NCBI GenBank assembly: GCA_022821875.1 | Contig: JAJECV010000102.1 | Location: 1 to 34,906, forward strand | Length of the DNA stretch: 34,906 nucleotides | Direction: 5' to 3' | Source: Rhodothermales bacterium | GTDB lineage: Bacteria > Bacteroidota > Rhodothermia > Rhodothermales > Bin80 | Shown: positions 27,601 to 32,638 of the stretch, piece after piece | Layout of the letters: each line of letters opens with the position of its first letter | Position numbering within the stretch: the first letter of the stretch is position 1 | Translations under genes and position numbers: made by a program | The notes under the pieces: model-generated | The model's input: the letters and a program-made list of their open reading frames with translations, nothing else | The model's database searches: none | What the model was told of the DNA's origin: nothing

Positions 27601-28933
27601 AGTTTTGCCTGTCGTACCCTTGCAGGATAATATGGGCGTTGGTTCCTGACCAGCCGAATCCACTGACTCCCGCACAGGGTGTTCGTTCAGGGGCACACGG
27701 CCAGTCATGTTTTTCAGCAGTGACCTGAATCGGGAGTTCCTCCCAGGCTAACGTTGGATTCGGCCTGTTAAAGTGAAGATGGGGGGGAATGCATCCCTTA
27801 TTCATGGAGAGGATCACTTTGATGATCCCGGCTGCGCCGGCTGCCGTTTCGAGATGCCCGATATTGGTTTTTACGGATCCGATTAAAAGTGGCTGATCGG
27901 CAGCACGCTCCGCTCCGTATACATTCCCGATTGCCTGCAATTCAATGGGATCCCCAACCGTTGTACCTGTTCCATGGGTTTCCAGATAGTCAACCTGAGA
28001 GGGTTCAAGGTTTGCTCGCTGCAGGGCAGTCTGAATTACACGTTCCTGTGAGATTCCATTGGGAACGGTTAATCCGGCACTGGCACCATCCTGATTCACC
28101 GCGGTTGCCTGGATGACACTCCATATCCGATCACCGTCTGCCTCCGCTTCAGCCAGCCGCTTGAGCACAATGATCCCGCATCCTTCCCCCCGTACGTACC
28201 CGTTTGCTGCTTCATCAAAAGTTGCACAGCGTCCATCAGGGGATAACATTCCGGCATTGGCACGCAGTTCCATGGCCGCCCCGGACAGAACCATATTGAC
28301 ACCGCCTGCCAGAGCTATATCTGAGTCTCCTCCCTGCAGACCGCGCACCGCCTGGTGGATTGCGACCAGTGATGAAGAGCATGCCGTGTCAATCGAAATT
28401 GCAGGTCCTTCCAGCCCAAGCGCAAACGAAACTCGTCCGCTGGCCGTATTTGGAGCGTTACCGGTCGCCGCGTAGAGACTGGAAGCCGGATCAATAGTGT
28501 CAACATCAATTGCGCCCATGACCAGTTCAAGGTGTTGACTGGAACTCACCCCGGTGTAGACACCGGTTCGGCTGCCTTGAAGGGAATCGGGTGCGATTCC
28601 CGCGTCCTCAAGAGCATACCAGCATGTCTCTAGCATCAACCGTTGCTGAGGGTCTAGTAATTGTGCTTCAACGGGAGAGAGGCGAAAAAAAGCTGCATCA
28701 AACAGTTCTACATCGTCAAGATACCCCCCAAAACGGCAGGCGGCTTTTGGTTCAGGGCCGACCAAAAGTTTCCCGATACGCCCAATGCCAGATCCTGGAT
28801 CTCCTTTTTTGACGGCATTCGTACCAGATTCAAGCAATTTCCAAAAGGCAGAAAGATCAGGTGCGCCCGGAAAGCGGCAGGCCATCCCTACGATAGCGAT
28901 GGAATCTTCAGTGCGATTAACTGGCATCATCAC
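18617..28933 (-). CDS. Modular polyketide synthase, KS-AT-DH-cMT-ER-KR-ACP-KS-AT(inactive)
   Basis: 3438 residues. Approximate domains: KS1 9-437 (nucleophile Cys185); AT1 578-880 (Ser667 in GHSVGE, His774 in QAFHSP, closest to the malonyl pattern HAFH); DH 952-1230 (His986 and Asp1158; the HxxxGxxxxP motif reads HxxxDxxxxP); C-methyltransferase 1445-1665 (EVGAGTG 1486-1492); ER 1880-2195 (HAGSGGVG from 2030); KR 2210-2410 (ITGGLGGIG from 2222, Ser2352, His2365 where Tyr is usual); ACP 2480-2560 (Ser2528 in GMDSL). KS2 2592-3015 keeps Cys2761 and both His motifs. The last AT (3150-3400) has lost its GQGSQ, GHSxG (here GIGTG, Gly3239) and His motifs. No thioesterase, reductase or second ACP follows. 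The first module is fully reducing with alpha-methylation from SAM. The first residues, MMMPVNRTED, contain no obvious docking domain. The product is unknown. Confidence 0.93.
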   Translation of the reverse strand: MMMPVNRTEDSIAIVGMACRFPGAPDLSAFWKLLESGTNAVKKGDPGSGIGRIGKLLVGPEPKAACRFGGYLDDVELFDAAFFRLSPVEAQLLDPQQRLMLETCWYALEDAGIAPDSLQGSRTGVYTGVSSSQHLELVMGAIDVDTIDPASSLYAATGNAPNTASGRVSFALGLEGPAISIDTACSSSLVAIHQAVRGLQGGDSDIALAGGVNMVLSGAAMELRANAGMLSPDGRCATFDEAANGYVRGEGCGIIVLKRLAEAEADGDRIWSVIQATAVNQDGASAGLTVPNGISQERVIQTALQRANLEPSQVDYLETHGTGTTVGDPIELQAIGNVYGAERAADQPLLIGSVKTNIGHLETAAGAAGIIKVILSMNKGCIPPHLHFNRPNPTLAWEELPIQVTAEKHDWPCAPERTPCAGVSGFGWSGTNAHIILQGYDRQNSTARYTGLTETVVGLPKQVAVALPQSVAQEPPESSALPERKLRMLPLSGKSDTALIDAAKQYHAWLSKHGKDPAPETEQVLLSNMAWTACTGRSHFPHRAGLIYDDITQLRKQLDTLIEAGKGSDPYQPKKFGFLFTGQGSQWIGMGEDLYKTEPVARAVLDRCDEIVRAERNTSLLDVIFGRNQEDLYNTIWAQPAIYAIECAIAEFWISLGVRPQMVMGHSVGEFAAAHIAGVFSLEDGLRIMMRRSELLSSLPEAGAMAAIFAPVSEVRSAVREQNEKLQSERLGIAATNGAHQVISGSVDAVQTVAEHFESRSVRVSFLRTDQAFHSPLVEPRLDALEKLFEEIEIVPPSVQFISNVTGQAAGPDMILDGSYWRRHAREAVLFSQGVRTFATLGVDLVIEVGPHAVLGPMLSLAWPDSAKDPLRSAAPPRVLSSLQRPSKDDAVSTDPFGHGFMASVANAYEAGVNLSFEGLFAGETRNRISLPGYPFQREYHWIDASKRRKRSADHPLLGERQESASGEVFFETELFPSDPAWLQDHKVYDRILAPGAFYGALAIAASRSENGGGTVQDMHFHTPMIFPGKSSEKGNDSDTGRKVQTVVRPSENLHLVQILSKAEKETEWTVHAECHWSADSNAPQAPEHINLDQFRNSMAPGNISAFYQDKKNAGINFGSSFHTVQAIWMGDGEALGEIVLPEKSALSNVIVHPLLLDGCFQVMAAARRTGAEQEKITYLPFGCDRLWFSDRLPNHVFCHIRMNETPEEAKGGSDPSAEVMSGELRIYDTNGALLGGLNGYIVKRATRAALLPAVDDVDDLLYEILWRENPLIPAILPADFFPSPKTVAENSGLLLTYLADEGVQPEERLALLDDMEWWARSRALATLEDLGWRREKGETIESEVLRNRLGILSDHERVFRRMLEMLAQSEILEEINGSFAVKVASGDPLPDEMPVDLEAFADEMAEKHHHGATEIGLFRRCGAALGEVLRGQANPLILLFDSGDPTPGDLYIKAPVARAANRIMKETVSMLMQELPAGRRLRIIEVGAGTGSATAAILPQLPEGRFDYMYTDISAVFFAEAEAQFGGKEASMEYRPLNIENDPATQGFELHSYDLLIASNVLHATRYLHETLGYCRDLLAPSGQLVALENMYGHGWMDLTFGQLDGWWRFADDYRPHHVMAGPTVWRRALRDAGFREAKVLGVTETDSVRGDEKGVILAQVPSEIQERTGVWVLADDRSGIAQELAENLAKRHQAVVLAGAGEANSENHLQKFDEPGVIRVNTDLHCRKSWEELLQSIPKDLPLQGIAHLIALDGEGPNIPTPEMAKNIRRTAGSALALVQAVIDTNAVPGKGLWFITQGAQVLEKEAADQLAGATLWGFGKSVARELAHLQTRMIDLDPGETAPAPDLVDELLNPDIETHIAYRFGRRNVARLIRENMGPERLSFPDQSAWVLAPDPHGIIENIHAETLPHRNLSPNEVRVAVKACGLNYWDVFRSLGFIQEDNLGREMCGDVLEVGADVSRISVGDYVVGLGFGAFASELVTHEELVAPAPAGFSVSELATIPCAFVSAALSYELSGLEAGDRILVHAGSGGVGLAAIQMAQAAGGEVFATASAPKQGYLRSLGVEHVFNSRETRFGEEILEATNGEGVHVVLNSLTSEGFIDASLSCLAKGGRFVELARRDILSEEEMAAVRPDVSYAILELDTLKKTDPAQVGKVFRNLLRRFESGELKPLIHSRWPISETRDALQFMRSARHLGKIVVTTSALMRGQLKADRTYLITGGLGGIGLAVANWLADHGAKIIVLNGRRPPEEEAQESIDALQARDITVQVALADVTNPVAVDKMLADLKQELPPLAGVIHSVGVLSDGGLGSQTWERFQQVMWPKIIGAWHLHHATVDCDLDLFILFSSRVGVLGNPGQANHAAANAFLDQLAAHRRAIGLPGQAIAWGAWSDIGEAAEQKERIEERLAAFGSRWFTPQQGIEVLSRLVRNGVTHAAVMAMDWEVFQKAIQDRPAFLEDLLEDASEAESEETVLLEDPVSLLRELPAAEHKDLLVSFLQQELQAVLRLPNAPSPTVGFFDLGMDSLMAVELRNRLNRALADEYVASNTIVFDYPDINTLAEHLADELGTLGPAPAPQQQKPVTQQPILRNEEDDIAVIGMACRLPGAPDIEAFWELLESGGNTVSDGRSDAGPWTGILGDPAAEDPLIRRGSFLDELDQFDAKFFNIRPIEARIMDPRQRILLETSWQALEDAAIDPHSLRSSRTGTYVGMGASEYRDLVAASGQPYNYLGTSASAAIGRISFMLGLMGPAVAVDMTCASSLAAIHQASSGLRHGEINLALAGGVQVMLSPSVTGFLAEYGMLSLSGNCRTFDASADGFVRGEGCGIVVLKRLHDAVSDGDRIWGVIRGSALNQNGASASLTVPNGKAQEQVLEDALTQAGIPPSEVDFLEAHGTGSQLGDPIEVNAAASVYGKNREADHPLLLGTVKTNIGHLESAAGVAGFIKVLLAMHHGVIPKHLNFENPNPYLDWEQLPVQVTSEKMDWPNQTDRPPRAGISAFAISGANAHVVVEGRNISEDPELHFPAGSPEFIAVPDLSMCINLPDPVDGDQRRMRLLPLSAKSDEALRALAKRYLHWLDTYLPKASSGGTAETLLSDMAWTAAVGRSHLSHRASAVFEDKSSLRNNLIRITDTHGRLPVPEKSPKLAFLFNAENHPGIEMGAELYRTEPVVRAVLDQCDELLQAELGGSLLDVMSGGSENLPDSKIWQSPALFALQCAQVALWESVGVRPDVIFGIGTGELAGAYAAGALKLEDGLILAMRRTELMNGNPGDENVQNFLTEISFSPPSICMVSGVTGQQVSSDMPLDAAYWWRQAHTPVAFQQSIASIAEMEVTAVVEIGHKAQLKQKILSAWPKISKQTGAELQTMVLAGAGKSTGDDLKSSKENFMHSVAGLYEAGLTPNFSGLFAGEKRCRISLPSYPFQRRHFWFENPETSS

Positions 28934-29111
28934 CGGGGTTTATGTTCTCTGGGTAAAACGGGAGCATAATTGCGTTCAAATTGCGAAAGGTTCTGCGAAT
29001 CTGTTTCGTTCCTTAACGGTGGGATTGTATTCATCCGGTATGGGCACTCGCAAAACTATTTACAGAAATTCAACTGACAATGAGTCCCTCACAGGGTCGG
29101 AGTAATCATGT

Positions 29112-29264
29112 ATGCCGCCCAATTTGACTCAACCGCACATTAAAGAACTCCAACAGAGAGCACAAACATTGACCAGTATGCTGCCTAAAGATATAAAAAA
29201 GTGTATATACAAAAACGAAATACCGGAACTCGTTCCTGAGGATGCACCACTGGAGTTAAGTTGA
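29112..29264 (+). CDS. Possible 50-residue protein
   Basis: An ATG at 29112 opens a frame to TGA at 29262-29264. The protein is amphipathic and lysine/glutamate-rich in its first half ('PHIKELQQRAQTLTSML') and acidic at the end. No family is recognised, and no Shine-Dalgarno is visible. It lies between the PKS start and a dead transposase, so it may be a decayed gene end. Low confidence. Confidence 0.25.
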   Translation: MPPNLTQPHIKELQQRAQTLTSMLPKDIKKCIYKNEIPELVPEDAPLELS

Positions 29265-29399
29265 CCGGGTTTCGCAGGACTGCAATATAGCGATTTTCGT
29301 TTACCGTATCACTTCAGCGCTCGCAGCAGTGCTTCCCGCTGCCATCCGAGCAATTGTATGGAGAGATCGCCCCGCAACATCCTGGAACGCGGCGGCGAT

Positions 29400-30105
29400 C
29401 CTTTGCTGATGCCGATTGGAATTGTATTATCATGTAACTCCGCGTCTGGTGTACGCCTGTGCATGGTTGATGCTCTCAATCATGTTCGTGGTTCGGGGCC
29501 GATCCTGAGGCAGTTCAGGCATCTCCAGTTTATGGGGAATCAGCGTTTTTCATACGCCGTCTAAACTGGCCGGGGTCTTGGGACATCCGTCTTTCAGGAA
29601 GTCGAAATCAGTGCAGGCAGTTTTCTTTTTTCCCGATCCTGCGCCGGCTCAGAAATTTCTTGATATCTGCAATAAAATCTGGATCATGCATCCTGGAATA
29701 ACATTTTCTCGCTTTTGCTGCCGACACCGCTGAATCAGCACCTCTGTCCGGCAACGGTAATCTCCCCGCCGGTCGAAAACCGTGTTCCTGCGGGCCCTGC
29801 AGCAGCACAATGACACATTCAGTGGACTCGTTTTTACTTCTGCGAATCCCGGAATGGTCTTCTCCCTTTCTGCGGCCCGGTCTATTGCAAAGAGAGTTTG
29901 CATTTCTGAGCGTCCGGCCATCAACGAACAGCGGAACAAACTCCGGATCATCAAAACGCCGAGACATGAAGTGTTGCAGGATTTTATCGGGTTTCCGCCT
30001 TAAAAACGCGTCCGATGATGGAGACTCTGAGCCCAAAATTCTTCGCAGATGCCTCGTTGTCTGGCCAGATTTGCAGTACAATATTCCATAGAACTCGCTT
30101 GGCAT
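29400..30105 (-). pseudogene. IS256/Mutator-family transposase, decayed remnant
   Basis: Fragments of an IS256-type transposase appear in order on the minus strand but in different frames. Near 29915 is 'DDPEFVPLFVDG', matching the family's L-F-[VI]-D-G around the first catalytic Asp. Near 29800 is 'ECVIVLLQ' with 'EHGFRP'. Near 29700, in another frame, is 'VLIQRCRQQKRENVI', matching V-Q-R-C-x-x-H-K-R-x-N-V. Near 29470 is 'TTNMIESINHAQAY', matching the C-terminal T-T-N-x-[IL]-E-S-I-N block. Several frameshifts and stops intervene, so it is dead. No terminal inverted repeats or target duplications could be fixed, so the ends given are approximate. It lies between the PKS start and the right Cache paralog. 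Confidence 0.7.
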
Positions 30106-30237
30106 CAGTTCCTGTCTGAACTTAATGGGGATGCCAAAGTAGAAACCCTAGTTGCGCTTTTCTTATCTTTAGGAGTCTCTATCCGTTTACATTGATAGGG
30201 GGTAGCGTTAATCAATCCACTAAGACTACGTAGGAGA

Positions 30238-31686
30238 ATGAAATTTTTAATCGACAGAACATTTATCGGAATCGCTCTCTCCATAATCCTTTTTGGGGGA
30301 GGGATGCAGTTATTCGGATCCAATTTACTTCAGGCGCAGGTTCCCAAAGTTACCGCGGGTGCAGTTCTGGATGATGATGGGAAGGTGAATGAAGATTCGC
30401 TCAAGGCTTTTGTCATCTGGTCCACATCGGTATTCGAAGGGGTAAGGACAATTGAAGAGGGCACGAAACTGCTCGGCGAAATATATCGGGAAGGCAGTGA
30501 TTACAACTCCGGCAAGATCTATTTGATTCTGTTTTCAGTTGGTACCCCGCAGGGGGAGAATGATGGTACCATTATTTTCTATGGTAAAAATCCGAATTTG
30601 AACGGTTTAGCGGCGCTGGATATAAAGGATGATGAGGGCAATGAAGTGGTTAAGGAAATTCTGAAGGCCAAAAAAGGCGAAGAGTCAATCAGGGTGGAGT
30701 ACTGCTGGAATGATCCCAATGATGATTCGGATAATGCGCCGGGTGCCACCTGCAAGCCGAGTTATGCGATGCGTTACTATGCACCGTCGGTCAACTCGGA
30801 TCTTGTTGTTGTTGGCGGATACTATCAGGATTTAAATTTTCTTGAGGTATCTGTCCCCGATGATCTTGAATATCCTGATGTTTCTGCTTCGGATGTAAAA
30901 GACAGAGAAACCCTGAAGCAGTTTGTAGAGGGGGCGGCAACATGGGCAAAGCAACTCTATGAGTCGATAGGACTTGCCGGGTCCCAGCATTTAAAGGTGG
31001 AATTCAGGAAGGATGCTAAAGATGGAGGATTCTTCAGGGATGGGCTGGTTTATCTTTACTTGGTGACTCCGGAAGGGTATGTAGTCTTCCACGGACTTGA
31101 TGCATGGCGTGAGGGGCGGACGGTTATCAACAATTCCGATCTGAGAGGCGATACAACTTTCGTACGAAGAATCATTGATACAGCTCTGAATGGAGGAGGG
31201 TATATAGACTACTGGTGGAATAATCCAGATGATCCAAATGATGATCCTGACCCGGATATTCTCCCGTATGATCCGAATGCAGGAACCCTTAGGACGGCCT
31301 ATTCGATAGTTATTGAAGCAGAGGGTCTGGAAGGAAAGCAGATCCTCGCAGGTGCATTCTTCTCAAGTGTTGCAACATCGATAGAGGGGGAAATCACCGA
31401 ACTTCCGACAGAGTTTGCGCTCCATGGAAATTACCCGAACCCGTTCAATCCGTCCACGCGAATCCAGTTTGATCTTCCCGAGAGTGCACAGGTCACGTTG
31501 CAGGTGATAGATATATTGGGACGTAAGGTAATGGAATTGCCTGTACAGGTCTTTGAAGCGGGCATGAACCACACGATTGAGTTGAATGCGGTTGACCTTG
31601 CATCCGGGACTTACTTGTATCGCATGGCTGCAATCGGAGCGGAGAGCAGGTATGAGAAGACGGGGCTCATGATACTGGTGAAGTAG
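30238..31686 (+). CDS. Secreted double-Cache protein with T9SS sorting domain (right paralog)
   Basis: 482 residues and the same layout as the left paralog: signal peptide (hydrophobic 'IGIALSIILFGGGMQL', likely cut near 'LQAQVPKV'), two Cache-like blocks (about 55-210 and 235-390), and a T9SS sorting domain in the last 80 residues ('ALHGNYPNPFNPSTRIQFD', 'SGTYLYRMAAIG'). The sorting domain is almost identical to the left copy, while the Cache blocks differ more, for example 'FSVGTPQGENDG' against 'FAVDDVNGNDG'. No membrane helix or output domain follows, so it is probably exported by T9SS and kept at or near the surface. GGAG lies only a few bases before the ATG. A strong terminator follows at 31721. 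The ligand is unknown. Confidence 0.87.
   Translation: MKFLIDRTFIGIALSIILFGGGMQLFGSNLLQAQVPKVTAGAVLDDDGKVNEDSLKAFVIWSTSVFEGVRTIEEGTKLLGEIYREGSDYNSGKIYLILFSVGTPQGENDGTIIFYGKNPNLNGLAALDIKDDEGNEVVKEILKAKKGEESIRVEYCWNDPNDDSDNAPGATCKPSYAMRYYAPSVNSDLVVVGGYYQDLNFLEVSVPDDLEYPDVSASDVKDRETLKQFVEGAATWAKQLYESIGLAGSQHLKVEFRKDAKDGGFFRDGLVYLYLVTPEGYVVFHGLDAWREGRTVINNSDLRGDTTFVRRIIDTALNGGGYIDYWWNNPDDPNDDPDPDILPYDPNAGTLRTAYSIVIEAEGLEGKQILAGAFFSSVATSIEGEITELPTEFALHGNYPNPFNPSTRIQFDLPESAQVTLQVIDILGRKVMELPVQVFEAGMNHTIELNAVDLASGTYLYRMAAIGAESRYEKTGLMILVK
31150..31203 (+). repeat. 54-base inverted repeat, right copy
   Basis: Identical, as the reverse complement, to 14365-14418 in the left paralog. The two copies lie about 16.7 kb apart in opposite orientation, the geometry that would invert the DNA between them by homologous recombination. 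Confidence 0.85.
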
Positions 31687-31720
31687 AGCATACAAGGGGG
31701 CGATATTTGCAGAGAAAAAG

Positions 31721-31764
31721 AGGCGCACCCTGATGCCGGGAGATATCGGGGTGCGCCTTCCTTT
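31721..31764 (+). terminator. Rho-independent-type terminator after the right Cache gene
   Basis: A 14-base stem (31721-31734 with 31745-31758, one G-U pair) and a 10-base loop, followed by TCCTTTATT. It starts about 35 bases after the stop codon. It should separate this gene from the intron and surface-protein region downstream. Confidence 0.8.
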
Positions 31765-31973
31765 ATTAACCCCTATGGTAAACCAAGTTGCATATGTATG
31801 CGTACCTGAGCGCAAAGAATCGGCAAGCGCAGTTCAAGTTTCTGTGTCTGGCGTACGGGTACCAAGCGAATACGGACCCCAATGTGTCTGTAAATATCCG
31901 GGTGTCGGGGATGGCATCTTGACACGAATTGTGCCGAATGGGTTGTGGGGTCTATGGTTGACCTGTTATTGCA

Positions 31974-32546
31974 GTGTGTAAGCCTGCAACCGGCAATGGG
32001 CGATGAGGCCCCCAAGAGACTGTGCAGGAAGTTGTTACTCATGGAGATAGTGTACCACGAGCAAAATACATGGAGGTGAGGCAATGACTTAGCCACAATG
32101 TATGAAACTGTACAAGGGATGGAGGCAGGCAGGTCCTCCACAACCGCTGTGCAGGCGGGGGTTGTAAACCACCTACAACTGCGGCATTTAAGAGGTGTCG
32201 TGGTGAGCGTGTCGGGAAAAGGCAGGTGTAGGAACCTGTCAGGTGTTCATCGTAGAGTCGAACGAAAGTGAATCATGGATGATGTGTCGAAAAGAGATAG
32301 ATGACGGTCAAAACCGGGGTGGTATATCAATCCCGGGACGAGGTTGGCGGGTGCCTGCTTACCGGCCTCCGGCATATACATGACGAGACTGCGGTGTGGG
32401 CCCTTGTATGGAACGTGAGAACCTGTCGGGGTGATGTGAGGGGAGCGTGCCAAGCGGGCAGTCCCCGCAAGGCTAAGAGCCGTGTGCGTTGAGAGGCTCA
32501 CGCACGATTCTTTAAGAGCCGGAGGGTGAAATCCCCTCCCGCTAAT
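31974..32546 (+). ncRNA. Group II intron RNA without an encoded reverse transcriptase
   Basis: Domain V is at 32477-32510, exactly 34 bases, reading GAGCCGTGTGCG, a GAGA loop region and CGCACGATTC. It matches the domain V consensus with a C-A mismatch in the lower stem and one in the upper stem. Domain VI follows as a GGAGGG/CCCTCC hairpin (32521-32539). Conserved pieces typical of domains I-III lie before it ('GAACGTGAGAACCTGTCGGG' at 32411-32430; 'CGAACGAAAGTGAA' near 32259). A 5' end at GTGTG (31974) fits the GUGYG rule but was not proven; the 3' end is near 32545. There is no open frame for a maturase, so it would need a helper in trans, or it is decaying. Confidence 0.65.
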
Positions 32547-32638
32547 TGACCTTTCTTTCCAATAAAAAGGTCTAAGTTTGTAACTAAGTTGTTTTTTTGT
32601 CATGAATTGTTAATTAACTGGGTAGAGGCCCAAAACAT

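Noticed and set aside
29358-29564. A 68-residue plus-strand open frame
   Set aside because: It runs antisense to the C-terminal block of the decayed transposase.
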